Shown here in pieces: positions 43,270-54,060 of a stretch of 64,000 nt of DNA; the first letter of the stretch is position 1, and each line of letters begins with the position of its first letter. Position numbers and translations under genes: made by a program. The notes below the pieces were generated by a model. That model did not search any database. It was not told the origin of the DNA and saw nothing but the letters and a program-made list of their open reading frames with translations. The stretch comes from Euleptes europaea (lineage: Eukaryota; Chordata; Lepidosauria; Squamata; Sphaerodactylidae): positions 3,875,001 to 3,939,000 of the forward strand of contig NC_079321.1 in assembly GCF_029931775.1 (NCBI RefSeq), written 5' to 3'.

Positions 43270-43790
43270 GGGTTGCCAACCTCCAGGGAGTGAGAAATCT
43301 CAACGAACAGACACTTATGCTGGTCAAAACTATTCTATTTAAAAAAAAATTATGCTATTCACATGTACATACTGGGCAAGAGTCCAGGAGCACCTTAAAG
43401 ACGAACAAAAATATTTTCTGGCAGGGTGTGAGCTTGCGTGAGCCACAGCTCACTTCTTCAGATACAGCTAGAATCTCCACACCCATCTCTCCCCTGGACA
43501 TCACAGACTCTTCTGCAGACCACACCTCATCCCATCACGCCTGCTATTCACATTGACATACTGTTAACATTTACATACTAATGCTTGTCTGAATTCGCTC
43601 TCCTCTACTTAAAGACAGAGGGATTCACGTTCTAGCTTGTATCTGAAGAAGTGAGCTGTGGCTCACGAAAGCTCACACCCTGCCAGAAAATATTTTTGTT
43701 AGACTTTAAGGTGCTACTGGACTCTGGCCCTTTTCGACTACTGCAGACAGACTAACCCGGCTACCCACTGTGATAAAAACTAAGTTCAAG
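43270..43790. repeat. Penelope-like non-coding element with inverted hammerhead-like ends
   Basis: After a truncated MITE start (CAGGGTTGCCAACCTCCAG), a minus-strand motif (about 43424-43465) and a plus-strand motif (43637-43680) face outward around ~170 bp. The plus motif keeps CTGAAGA (43643-43649), stem II GTGAGC-TGTG-GCTCAC (six perfect pairs), GAAA (43667-43670), AGCT and C. The minus motif has a changed GAAA. Confidence 0.6.
43637..43680 (+). ncRNA. Hammerhead-like motif upstream of KIF16B
   Basis: Complete core with the best stem II in the window. Stem III is the 4-nt palindrome AGCT with no loop. Stem I is weak in this copy (TGTAT against ACACC). Confidence 0.5.
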
Positions 43791-43890
43791 CAACAACAGG
43801 ACATGGTACCACGTCCCGAGGAAGAAACCTAGTGGTGTTTTTTGTAATAGAAATTGAAAGGAAGCTTACCACTTCTTCGCTATTATTTCT

Positions 43891-44263
43891 GTGTGTGTTA
43901 AGTGCCGTCAAGTCGCTTCCAACTCATGGCGATGCAATGAATGAAAGTCCTCCAAAATGTCCTATCTTTGACAGCCTTGCTCAGGTCTTGCAAATTGAGG
44001 GCCGTGGCTTCCTTTATTGAGTCAATCCATCTCTTGTTGGGTCTTCCTCTTTTCCTGCTGCCCTCAACTTTTCCTAGCATGACGGTCTTTTCCAGTGACT
44101 CTTGTCGCCTCATGACGTGACCAAAATACAACAGCCTCAGTTTAGTCATTTTAGCTTCTAGGGTCAGTTCAGGCTTGGTTTGATCTAGAACCCACTGATT
44201 TGTCTTTTTGGCAGTCCACGGTATCCGTAACCCTCTCCTCCAACACCACGTTTCAAAGGAATT
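43891..44263 (-). mobile_element. BovB LINE 3' fragment
   Basis: The minus-strand frame reads [20 protein letters not shown] and [20 protein letters not shown]. The 3' end at 43891 is TTAAGTGCCGTCAAGTCGCT. Confidence 0.9.
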
Positions 44264-44399
44264 ATTTCTATTTACCTGTTATTCAGTTTGTGCAAATTAT
44301 TGTGCTTTTGTATGGTTTCCTTCATGAATATATAGTTGTGTTAAAATACCATCATTAGTAAATATCGTTAGACTATGAGCCTGTGTGCTGTTGTTTCTT

Positions 44400-45520
44400 G
44401 AACCTCCAGGTAGCGGCTAGAGATCTCCCACTATTACAACTGATCTCCCGGCGACAGAGATCATTTGCCCTGGGGAAAACGGCCACTGTGGCAATTGGAC
44501 TCTATGGCATTGAAGCCCCTCCCCTCCCCAAACCCTGCCTTCCTTAGGCTCACCCCCCAAAATCTCCAGGTATTCCCCAACCCGGAGCTGGCAACCCTAG
44601 CTGAGAACGAGGCATGTGCTGTTGGTGGTTCCAACAAGAGGGCAAGCAGGAATTATTTGGAAAAGGAAACGGGAAAATGCAAACATCTCTTCCTGCGCCT
44701 GCCTCACTTTTTATTTTAATTTTTGACTATTCAGGCGTTAGTTTTGATTTGGGAAGGGGGATCTGATGGCTACAAATGAACGCAGTTGGGGGGCGTCCCA
44801 AATAGGACCTGCTTAGGGTTTCCGACCTCCAGGTGGGACCTGGAGATCCCTTGGAATTGCAACTGGTCTCCAGACAACCAAGATCATTTACCCTGGTGGA
44901 CCCTATGGCGTTATGCCCCACTGATGCCCATCTCCCCTCCCCAGGCTCCACCCCCAAATCTCCAGGGATTTTACCACCAGGACACAACCTGGAGTGGGGG
45001 TGTGGAGGGCACAAAGCCAGGTACAGCTGATCCACACCACAGAAAGGGAAAGGCACAAAACCTCCCCCAAAATCTCACTCCACCAACTCGACTTCTGGTT
45101 TCAATGCATTTATTCTCTTCAACATTCAGTATTTCAGAATTAGGGTTGCCAGCCTCCAGGTGGTGGCTGGAGATCTCCCGCTATTACAGCTGATCTCCAG
45201 CCAACAGAGATCGGTTGGCTGGGAGAAAATGGCTGTTTTGGAATGTGGGCTCTGGCATTATAGCCCCATTGAAGTCCCTCCCCTCCCCAAATCCCACCCT
45301 CCTCATTCTCCACCCCCAAAATCTCCAAGTATTTCCCAACCTGGAGCTGGCAACTTGAAGTGCTTGCTGGTGTAAATGGCAAAGCCAGAACGTCTGAAGC
45401 CTAGGGTTGCCAACTCCTGGTTCGGGAAATTCCTGGAGATTTTGGAGCGGACCCTGGGAAAGATAGTGTTTGCCAAGGGGCAAGATCTCATTGAGGATGT
45501 GATGCCATAGAGCCCCCTCC
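44400..45520. mobile_element. Run of four hAT MITE copies
   Basis: Copies at about 44400-44603, 44812-45000, 45142-45355 and 45402-45520 share ACCTCCAGGT-GGCTGGAGAT, ATCTCCAGC and ends GGCAACCCTAG or TAGGGTTGCCA. The last is partial. No gene seen between them. Confidence 0.7.
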
Positions 45521-45761
45521 CTAGGGAAGAAAAGGATGCTTTACCTTCATACTATGTTATCAGATAAGAATCAGGAGATGACTTTCAAAGGTGGCAAAAT
45601 GTGCCTGGCTGGTCTTAAAATATCACAAACTCTCAGTCCAGATTGGTTCGGGAAGGATCTTAAGCAGTTTTTGTTATATATCTTCTTTTACTCATTTTCA
45701 TTTGTTTTAGTATTATTTTATTCTATATTTTAGTGGTGATGAATGATTATCAATCATATAG

Positions 45762-46053
45762 AGAAGAAGAAGAGTTGGTTTTTACATGACGACTTTCTCT
45801 GCCACTTAAGGGAGAATCAAACCGGCTTACAATCGCCTTCCCCTCCCCACAACAGACGCCCTGTGAGGTCGGTGGGGCTGAGAGAGCTGTGACTAGCCCA
45901 AGGTCACCCAGCTGGCCTCATGTGTAGGAGTGGGGAAACAAATCCAGTTCGCAAGATTAGAGTCAGCCACTCATGTGGATGAGCGGGGAATCGAACCCGG
46001 TTCTCCAGATTAGAGTCCACCGCTCCTAAGGTCTACACCATGCCATGCTGGCA
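45762..46053 (-). repeat. CORE-type SINE
   Basis: AGAAGAAGAAGAGTTGGTTT through CAAGGTCACCCAGCTGGCCT to CACCATGCCATGCTGGC. The head is somewhat damaged. Confidence 0.8.
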
Positions 46054-46329
46054 CAAGGAACCAGCTGTGGGCAGAACTGGCACACTCAATGAATAAAAAG
46101 ACACATCAAAAAGCGATTCCCCTTAACCAGCTGCCGTAGACCAGGCCTTGGTCCCCAAGCACCATTCTGAGCTAGCGGTTTGAGGGTGTACTTTTCCAAT
46201 TTCCTCCAGACACCTGAACTGCTATCTTTCTAGGAAGACTGGTCTCGGTTTCACGAGAGACCAGCAAGGAGCTCTCATTCAGCAGCGGCTTTGAAGACGG
46301 TGTCTCCTGATCCCGTGATAGACGACTTC

Positions 46330-46560
46330 CACTACAAAGCTATCCTTGGCCATTTATTCATGGAAGGTTTTGCATTGGATTTGCCACTCTCTGGATGCAC
46401 CCTTTCCCCATCCGAATTCCCAAAACTGCATGGGGGCTTATTGTTGAGTTTTGAGAATATCGATGGGGGGGGGGGAAGTGCATCTAAAGAGCGGTAAATC
46501 CAAGGCACAACCTCCCGTGCATAAATGGCACTTTGCCTTTGATCTCCTAGGAACCTTTTG
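46330..46560. repeat. Foldback (inverted-repeat) element
   Basis: The left arm has TGGCCATTTATTCATGGAAG, TTTTGCATTGGATTTGCC and CTCTCTGGATGCACC (46346-46402). The right arm holds the complement (AAGTGCATCTAAAGAGCGGT, AAATCCAAGGCACAACCTCC, GTGCATAAATGGCACTTTG; 46477-46537). Probably a MITE of unknown family. Confidence 0.6.
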
Positions 46561-46907
46561 AAGAAGAAAACCGCGGATCAGCCCATCGGCTGATCTGTTC
46601 TGTGTCTCAGCAGCATCATAGGCGAGCTGCATGTGACCGGTTAAATCTCTCTTGATCTGTGTGGTCCTAGTAAGCTGATTTTTCATTTCCTTCTAAGGTT
46701 GATAACAGTATTCGTGCTATCACCAGTAGGTCTTTTGCTTACCTTCACAGCTAGAACGATGATTTATTTTTGCTCTGCGTTTATGCTTTGGTCGACTGTG
46801 CCTTGTAATATGCAGAATATTGACCGTCAGCAATGTTTTTTTAGCTAATGACCCATTAGACGCAACACTGTTTTCCGGTGCAACGTGCATTTGTGCTCGA
46901 TCTTTAA

Positions 46908-47245
46908 GAGCCAGCGTGGTGTACTGGGTAAGAGCGGTGGTTTGGAGCGGTGGACTCTGATCTGGAGAACCAGGTTCGATTCCCCACTCCTCCACATGAG
47001 CGGCGGAGGCTAATCTGGTGAACCGGGTTGGTTTCCCCACTCCTCCACACGAAGCCAGCTGGGTGATCTTGGGCTAGTCACGGCTCTCCTAGAGCTCTCT
47101 CAGCCCCACCTCCCTCACAGGTTGTCTGTTGTGGGGAGAGGAAGGGAAGGTGATTGTAAGCTGGTTTGATTCTTGGCAAAGTTGGCATGTAAAAGTGGCA
47201 AAGTTGGCATGTAAAAACCAACTCTTCTTCTTCTTCTTCTTCTCT
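46908..47245 (+). repeat. CORE-type SINE
   Basis: AGAGCCAGCGTGGTGTACTG to AAAAACCAACTCTTCTTCTT. A 20-bp block (GGCAAAGTTGGCATGTAAAA) is duplicated near the 3' end at 47176-47215. Confidence 0.85.
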
Positions 47246-47674
47246 TAATCTTCGTTTTGCTGAAACACCAGTTGCTCTCGCAAGTATGGTGCCGTACCCC
47301 ACAAATAATTATACACCAGCAGACATGTCACAATGATTCCTCTTTTTTCCCGGTAGTAGTAGATGACTGAGTATAGGGTATGATTACCTCTTTTTGGCAG
47401 AATGAGCTGAGGGGATTGAAAAAGAAGCTTTCCTGAGAGTCCCAGATGTTGTTAGGGGGAGGGTGTGTGTGAAGGATCTTGCTTACGTCTTGGTTTGAAG
47501 GTACTCTGCTTTGGGGAAGGGGTCAGGTTTAATTAATGCCCGTGCAATTTTAGTACAGGTTATTGTTTGTACAGCACCACAGCAATGACTACATTCCCTC
47601 ACATTTTGCCAAGAATGGTGTCATTTGTAGAATGGCCACCCCCTATCTCCCCAAAACAAGGTTTCTATCTAGAA

Positions 47675-47959
47675 CACTGGTTCCCAACCAGGGGTCCGCG
47701 GACCCCCAGGGGTCCGCGAGAACTAAATTAAGGTCCTCGAAACAAAGTTATAAACGCATAATAAATTAATATTTTCAATTAAAAGTTCTCTATTATAAAA
47801 ATATATATTCAAATATTATTCTAAGTTTAATGTTTAACTAACAGTTATGATTACAGTTTATTTTCAAATTCTCGGAATTTTTATTTTGAACCTTGGGGTC
47901 CCTGCACCGAACAAAAAAGTCCTAGTGGTCCCTGGCCAAAAAAAGGTTGGGAACCACTG
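47675..47959 (-). mobile_element. hAT element, 285 bp, perfect target duplication
   Basis: CACTGGTTCCCAACC to GGTTGGGAACCACTG, flanked by ATCTAGAA at 47667-47674 and 47960-47967. Same family as 35346-35625, opposite orientation. Confidence 0.9.
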
Positions 47960-47967
47960 ATCTAGAA

Positions 47968-48230
47968 GAAGAAGAGTTGGTTTTTATAAGCCAACTTTCT
48001 CTACCACTTAAGGGAGACTCAAATCGGCTTACAATCACCTTCCCCTCCCCACAACAGACACCCTGTGTAGGTGGGGCTGAGAGAGCTGTGACTAGCTCAA
48101 GGCCACCCAGCTGGCTTCATGTGGAGGAGCAGGGAAACAAATCCAGTTCACCAGATTAGCCTCCACCGCTCATGTGGAGGAGTGGGGAAGCAAACCCGGT
48201 TCTCCAGATCAGACTCCACCTTGGCTCCTA
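47968..48230 (-). repeat. CORE-type SINE, head truncated
   Basis: AAGAGTTGGTTTTTATAAGC through CCACCCAGCTGGCTTCATGT to GGTTCTCCAGATCAGACTCC. The head is missing. Confidence 0.8.
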
Positions 48231-48681
48231 CCTTGGCTTTTCTCAAATCTCTCTATCCTTACCCAAAGGGAGAACTGATTAGGAGGGATCAAGAAATATT
48301 ATGAATGGTGCTTAAATGAGAGTTCACATCCATCAAGAGTACGAGACTCTCAGCAGCTGCTTGTGAGAAATGTATACGCAGGCTGCAAATTGGCGGCAGG
48401 CCATGGAAACGCACTGGGTGCAGAGGCTGTAAGATTTACTAGCTAATAAATATCGAGCATCTGCGAGAGTCGCCCAGGCCTTCTTGAGGATCCATATGGT
48501 CCGGAGATAATTCACTTTCCGCCCTGAACTCCCCTCCCTAAACTTGACCTCTTTCTGCTGAAAGTTCTTAGCAAAGACATCTGCTGTTCTTGGTTGCGTG
48601 ATTCATTTGTTGGTGACTTTGAGCATCAAACAGGTGAGGAGTGGGATGAAGACCGAAATTTCAGAACTCAGACTTTGAGGT

Positions 48682-49185
48682 AGGGTTGCCAGGACCCTCT
48701 TCGCCACTGGCAGGAGGTTTTGGGGCGAAGCCTGAGGAGGGCAGGGTTTGGGGAGGGACTTCAATGCCATAGAGTCCAATGGCCAAAGCAGCCATTTGCT
48801 CCAGGTGAACTGATCTCTATCGGCTGAAGATCAGTTGCAATAGCTGGAGATCTCCAGCTACTACCTGGAGGCTAGCATAGCAAAAAAGAACTAGCACGAC
48901 TCAATTAAGAAATTGAACAATTCATTAAAGTGCTATAAATGAAACCACCACAAGTGTGCAATACATACAATATAAACACTATAAACAAAGAAATATTAGG
49001 AACAAATGGAAAAAGTCCAAAGTCCAAAGGTCTTATCCTATTCCATCATCTTCCATCATCTGATCCAAACATAGGCACAAAGTCCACATAAGTCCAAAAG
49101 TTGTATCAAGACAACGGAGGGAGGAAACGCTATTCCGGATATCTTAGCGCTTTCACCTGCACTACCTGGAGGCTGGCAACCCTAC
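48682..49185. mobile_element. hAT MITE with a 288-bp insert
   Basis: The MITE starts TAGGGTTGCCAGGACCCTCT and resumes GGCAACCCTA at about 49175. The insert (48874-49161) is flanked by CTACCTGGAGGCT at 48861-48873 and 49162-49174. It is non-coding, with GTGCAATACATACAATATAA and TCTTCCATCATCTGATCC. Possibly a Penelope-like or other retroposon end; I cannot name it. Confidence 0.65.
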
Positions 49186-49266
49186 TTTGAGGGAATATTT
49201 TGACGTTGACTTTTCTACGCATTTTAGAGGAAGCCCAAATGGGACAGTGCTTAAGTGGCTGGAGAT

Positions 49267-49471
49267 TAGGGTTGCCAGGTCTCTCTCGGCCACCGGCGGG
49301 AGGTTTTTGGGGCAGAGCCTGAGGAGGGCTGGGTTTGGGGAGGGACTTCAATGCCATGGAGTCCAATGGCCAAAGTGGCCATTTTCTCCGGGTGAACTGA
49401 TCTCTATCGGCTGGAGATCAGTTGTAATAGCTGGAGATCTCCAGCTAGTACCTGGAGGTTGGCAACCCTAC
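49267..49471. mobile_element. hAT MITE (CAGGGTTGCC family)
   Basis: TAGGGTTGCCAGGTCTCTCT to ACCTGGAGGTTGGCAACCCTA region. A near-consensus copy with AATGCCATGGAGTCCAATGG and GGAGATCAGTTGTAATAGCT inside. A 30-bp end fragment of the family follows at 49528-49550. Confidence 0.8.
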
Positions 49472-49657
49472 TGCAGATCAAGAATTCTAAGAATGCTTTC
49501 TAGCTGACCTAGGTTCCCTACCAGCACTGCTGGAGGTTGGCAACCCTAGGTCCCATTGTGCACCCTGACACCAGCACCATTTCAAATCTGCATACCTGAT
49601 CAGCATTTCACACAAGGATGCTGGCAAAACAAAGACGGGGGGGAGTATCCAATGTTT

Positions 49658-50546
49658 AGGGTTCCTAGGTCGCTCTTTACCACCGGTGGGAGGTTTTTGG
49701 GGTGGAGCCTGAGGAGGGCATGGTTTGGGGAGGGATTTCAATGCCATAAAGTCCATTGTCCAAAGCAGCTATTTTCTCCAGGGGAACTGATCTCTACCGG
49801 CTGGAGATCAGTTGTAATAGTGGGAGATCTCCAGCTAGTACCTGGAGGTTAACAACAGCATAAGGCCAATGGAACACTTATTTAAAATTGCCATCCGCTT
49901 GCAATATGTGGCTACATGCCTTGGTCTTAGAACATATGTTCTGAAGCCTATGCGTAGATCATTGCGGGATTGCCGGAATTGAAAAAGCTGGCGCAAAATA
50001 GGATTTACTACCGGAAACCTATTTTTTACCCTTGGCATCCTTGGACTTTGGATTATTCAACAGGAACTTGTTTCCGTTGTAATTGTATTGAGACTGTGAA
50101 TTGTACATATTTTGGAATATATTGGTGTTGGTTAACTTCTGAGTATGCTTTGGAATTATTTGCCATAAGTGCCTTGTTTTGTCTTTAGCTAACTTCCTAT
50201 TTTAGGCACTAGCTCTTTGTTTTGATTTCCCTAACCGATCATGGCTACATGGTCTGAAACTTTTGCCTACTCGGCAGCAGACCACGATAGAATTATTAGC
50301 AAACCAGTCGTCATTGCAGGATAAAATTTCACCACAAACAGACGCCTTTGAACAACTGGTTAATGTATCCAAAAAAACGATTCGATGTGAAATGCATTCG
50401 GCATCATTGGCCGATTATTTAAAACATAAAATGATTCCCATGGGGTTTACGGATGAACAAAGCCCCCACCTTATTTAGAAATGATGAAAAAAATTTTAAA
50501 AGGTGAATTGCAATTTTAAATAAGTACCTGGAGGTTGGCAACCCTA
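49658..50546. mobile_element. hAT MITE with a 672-bp retroelement-like insert
   Basis: MITE 49658-49850 resumes at 50537. AGTACCTGGAGGTT is duplicated at 49837-49850 and 50523-50536. The insert 49851-50522 has coding-like remnants on both strands (plus: QLVNVSKKTIRCEMHSASLA; minus: ILNKCSIGLMLLL) and shares GCAATTTTAAATAAGT near both ends in opposite orientation. It is a broken fragment of a retroelement I cannot assign; its parts lie in opposite orientations. Confidence 0.6.
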
Positions 50547-50821
50547 CCAATGTTATTTCCTTCCATGCCAAGACAAGGTTCAACTGCCGATATCCACGCA
50601 TTCAGCCTCAATTAAAGGAAAGGACATTTTTCTCCAGGCCAGTTGGTAACTCCAGCCCACAGCCAGGGCCTTTTTTTGTGGTGGCACCTCAGCTGTAGCC
50701 TGCCTCCCTCTAGTGTTTTATCTGACCACCAGCTGCTTTAAGTTTCAAGTGAGGGTTTTCTTTCTTTTCTTTTTTTGCTGAATGTTGTGACATTGCATTC
50801 TCCTGTTTATACTGATGTTAT

Positions 50822-51028
50822 GCTTAAGAACATGAGAAAGGCCCTGCTGGATCAGATGAACTGGGTTGGTTCCCCCACACCTCCACATGAAGCCAGATAG
50901 GTGACGTCAGGACATAAGAACATAAGAAAACCCATGTTGGATCAGACCAAGGCCCATCAAGTCCAGCAGTCGGTCCACACAGTGGCCAACCAGGTGCCTC
51001 CAGGAAGCCCCCAAACAAGACGACTGCC
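50822..51028 (-). repeat. CR1-type 3' end, with SINE sliver
   Basis: AAGAACATGAGAAAGGCCCT and, after a ~50-bp CORE-SINE-like piece (50853-50905), AAGAACATAAGAAAACCCAT, CCATCAAGTCCAGCAGTCGG and GTGGCCAACCAGGTGCCTCC. Confidence 0.7.
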
Positions 51029-51082
51029 CTTATTCACACAACTTTCCACCACTACTTAATATTAGCTGGTTATTCTTCACCC

Positions 51083-51370
51083 TGACCTGGATGCCTCAGG
51101 CTAGCTCTGATCTTATTAGATCTCAGAAGCTAAGCGGGGTCAGCCATGGGAGACCACCAAGGAAGTCCAGGGTTGCCACACACAGGCAGGCAATGGCAAA
51201 CCACCTCTGTATGTCTTCTGCCCTGACCTAGATGGTGCAGGCTAGCCCAATCTTGACAAATCTCAGAAGCTAAGCAGGGTCAGCCCCGGTTAGTACTTGG
51301 AGGGGAGACCACCGAGGAAGTCCAGGGTTGCTATGCAGAGAAGGGCAGTGGCCCAAAACCGCTGAACGTC
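51083..51370 (+). repeat. Two 5S-rRNA-derived SINE units
   Basis: AGAAGCTAAGCGGGGTCAGC (about 51126) and AGAAGCTAAGCAGGGTCAGC (about 51266) with ACTTGGAGGGGAGACCACCG. The trailing block GCAATGGCAAACCACCTCTG marks the SINE. Confidence 0.8.
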
Positions 51371-51381
51371 TCTTGCCTTGA

Positions 51382-51697
51382 AAGAAGAAGAGTTGGTTTT
51401 TATATGCTGACTTTCTCTACCACTTAAGGAAGAATCAAATCAGCTTACAATCTCCTTACCTTCCCCTCCCCACAACAGAAACCCTCTGAGGTAGGTGGGG
51501 TTGAAAGAGCTCTAACAGAGCTGTAACTTGCCCAAGGTCACCCAGCTGGCTTCATGTGGAGGTGTGGGGAAACCAACCCAGTTCACCAGATTAGCATCCG
51601 ATGCTCATGTGGAGGAGTGGGGAATCGAACCCGGTTTTCCAGATCAGAGTCCACTGCTCCAAACCACCACTCTTAACCACTACACAACGCTGGCTCC
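51382..51697 (-). repeat. CORE-type SINE inside a 5S-type SINE
   Basis: AAAGAAGAAGAGTTGGTTTT to CACTACACAACGCTGGCTCC. The tail of the 5S SINE seems to resume at 51698 (GGGGTTACCATAAGTTGGCT), suggesting insertion into it. Confidence 0.8.
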
Positions 51698-51746
51698 CTA
51701 TGGGGTTACCATAAGTTGGCTGCAACTTGGCGGCACTTAATTATCG

Positions 51747-51955
51747 CCTTGACCTGGATGGCCCAGTCTAGCCTCATCTAGCCAGATCTCGGAAGCGAAG
51801 CAGGGTCAGCCCTGGTTAGTACTGGGATGGGAAACCACTGAGGAAGTCCAGGGTTGCTACGCAGAGGCAGGCATTGGCAAACTCCCATTGTGTGTCTCTT
51901 GCCCCTATTAATGGTAGTTGTAAATTGGCTGTGATTTGACAGCACACACACAATA
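51747..51955 (+). repeat. 5S-rRNA-derived SINE with BovB-like tail
   Basis: GGAAGCGAAGCAGGGTCAGC, ACTGGGATGGGAAACCACTG, GGCAGGCATTGGCAAACTCC, and the tail AAATTGGCTGTGATTTGACA then a CA repeat. Confidence 0.8.
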
Positions 51956-52062
51956 GTCCATTTCTGGATTATTTTTGTGAGAGCACAGATACCTCCCTTC
52001 CTCCTTCGAGAACAAGCTGACAGTTCGTGTTAGACTGTTTATATGTTATGTTTGCAATGTGT

Positions 52063-52617
52063 GTGTGGGTGAAGTGCTGCCCAGTCGCTTCCAACTCATG
52101 AATCAATGCCCTCTGAAATGTCCTATCTTTGGCAGCCTTGCTCAGATCTTGCAAACGGAGGGCCGTGGCTTCCTTTATAGAGTCAATCCATCTCTTGTTG
52201 GGTCTTCCTCTTTTCCTGCTGCCTTCAACTTTTCCTAGCTTGACTGTCTTTTCCAGTGACTCCTGTCTTCTCATAATGTGACCAAAATACAACAGCCTCA
52301 GTTTAGTCATTTTAGCTTCTAGGGTCAGTTCAGGCTTGATTTGATCTGTAACCCACTGATTTGTTTTTTTGACGGTCCAGGGTATCCATAACTCTCCCCT
52401 CCAACACATCTCAAAGAAGTCTACTTTCTTCCTATCAGCTTTCTTCACTGTCCAGCTCTCACACCCATACATAGTAACAGGAAAGACAATGGCATGAATT
52501 AACTTGACCTTCGTGGCCAGTGACACATCCTGACACTTAAGGATCTTTTCTAGCTCCTTCCTGGCTGCCCTTCCCAGTCTCAATCTTTTTCTTATTTCTT
52601 GGCTGCAGTTTGCATTA
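52063..52617 (-). mobile_element. BovB LINE 3' fragment
   Basis: The minus-strand frame reads CQDVSLATKVKLIHAIVFPV, TMYGCESWTVKKADRKKVDF and [20 protein letters not shown]. The 3' side is at 52063. Confidence 0.9.
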
Positions 52618-52676
52618 CAGGGAGCTTAAGAGCAGATACATTGACGAGCAGTCCCAAAACTGAATGATTATTTTAT

Positions 52677-52679
<3 letters not shown>

Positions 52680-52756
<77 letters not shown>
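52680..52756 (+). repeat. (AT)n(GT)n microsatellite
   Basis: About 17 AT units followed by about 21 GT units. Confidence 0.95.
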
Positions 52757-52760
<4 letters not shown>

Positions 52761-52785
52761 AAATATATAAATAAATATATATATA

Positions 52786-53194
52786 AGTAATAATAAAATA
52801 TAATTGATACTCTTTTGTATTTTCTTTTTATTATTGTATTTGTTTTTTTTGTTAAAAATTATATATATAATAATGATTATTTTATTATTAGTAATAATAA
52901 AATAATCATTACTATATATATATATATATATATCAGTAATAATAAAATATAATTGATACTCTTTTGTATTTTCTTTTTATTATTGTATTTGTTTTTTTCT
53001 GTTAAAAATTATATATATAATAATGATTATTTTATTATTAGTAATAATAAAATAATCATTACTATATATATTAGTAATAATAAAATATAATTGATACTCT
53101 TTTGTATTTTCTTTTTATTATTGTATTTGTTTTTTTCTGTTAAAAATTATATATATAATGATTATTTTATTATTAGTAATAATAAAATAATCAT

Positions 53195-53235
<41 letters not shown>

Positions 53236-53446
53236 TAATAATAAAATATAATTGATACTCTTGTATTTTCTTTTTATTATTGTATTTGTTTTTTTTCTGT
53301 TAAAAATTATATATATAATAATGATTATTTTATTATTAGTAATAATAAAATAATCATTATTATATATATAATTTTTAACAGAAAAAAACAAATACAATAA
53401 TAAAAAGAAAATACAAAAGAGTATCAATTGTATTTTATTATTACTG
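52786..53446. repeat. AT-rich tandem array ending in a 214-bp palindrome
   Basis: Left arms starting AGTAATAATAAAATATAATT occur at 52786, 52934, 53073 and 53233 (periods 148, 139, 160). Each is followed by a palindromic core (TAATGATTATTTTATTATTA and its complement). Only the last has a matching right arm (to 53446), so 53233-53446 folds end to end with termini CAGTAATAATAAAAT / ATTTTATTATTACTG. Confidence 0.8.
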
Positions 53447-53454
53447 ATTCCTCC

Positions 53455-54060
53455 CCGCCCCCATGATGCTTTTGCAGTTTCTTGCCGCTTCCCATTAGCT
53501 CATCCGAGCCGAATCCCGGCGTCAATAAATAAAGCCCCGCCCCAACCGGAGCCCCAGAGCATGCGCAATGGTGTTCCCCTTCTCGGCGCGCGACTGAGAG
53601 CGTCCCCGCGGCCCATCGATCGTCCTGGGATCGATTCCGCCCCGGCGTGGCCATGGCAACCGCAAGGAGGTTGTCGCGGGGAGACACCCAACGGACGCGG
53701 CCCTCCGAGCCGCTTCCGGTTTATGACTGACGGGAGATAGGACGGCCTCTTGCTGGCATCACGGCCAATGGAACCGTTTCATTTCTACCGGAAGTTGAGG
53801 CTGTCTCCTGGACGACCAGCGGGAGGGACCGCAGAGGCTAGAGTTTCCGGTTTTTAAAACTTATTCCATAGAGAGACTTGGGGACGCTCTGGTCCTGGCA
53901 TCTTTGTGGTGAAAGCTCGTATCTCTCTCTCTCTCTCTCGCTGGGTCTCTTAGTGTAAATCCCGGAAGTGGTCAGCCGGAAGCGGAAGGGAGGGAGGCAG
54001 ATCCAGGGCGCGTGGAGTTCGAGCGGGGGTAGCCGGTGTGTTGGGTCAGTAGGTAAGAGT
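53455..54060 (+). promoter_or_regulatory. SNRPB2: SNRPB2 CpG-rich promoter and non-coding exon 1
   Basis: GC- and CpG-rich TATA-less region 1.2-1.8 kb upstream of the coding start. ETS/GABP-like GGAAG sites occur in CCGGAAGTTG (about 53789), CCCGGAAGTG (about 53961) and GCCGGAAGCGGAAGG (about 53976), with a reversed CTTCCGG near 53713. A CCAAT box lies in CGGCCAATGG (about 53762). A likely first-exon donor is TCAGTAG|GTAAGA at 54052/54053, which would splice to the acceptor at 55247. The start site is inferred. Confidence 0.7.

Noticed and set aside
42681-43556. 291-codon open frame across the KIF16B CpG island
   Set aside because: GC-rich DNA has few stops by chance. The composition is all Gly/Pro/Arg/Ala, no domain is visible, and it runs antisense over the true first exon into a repeat.
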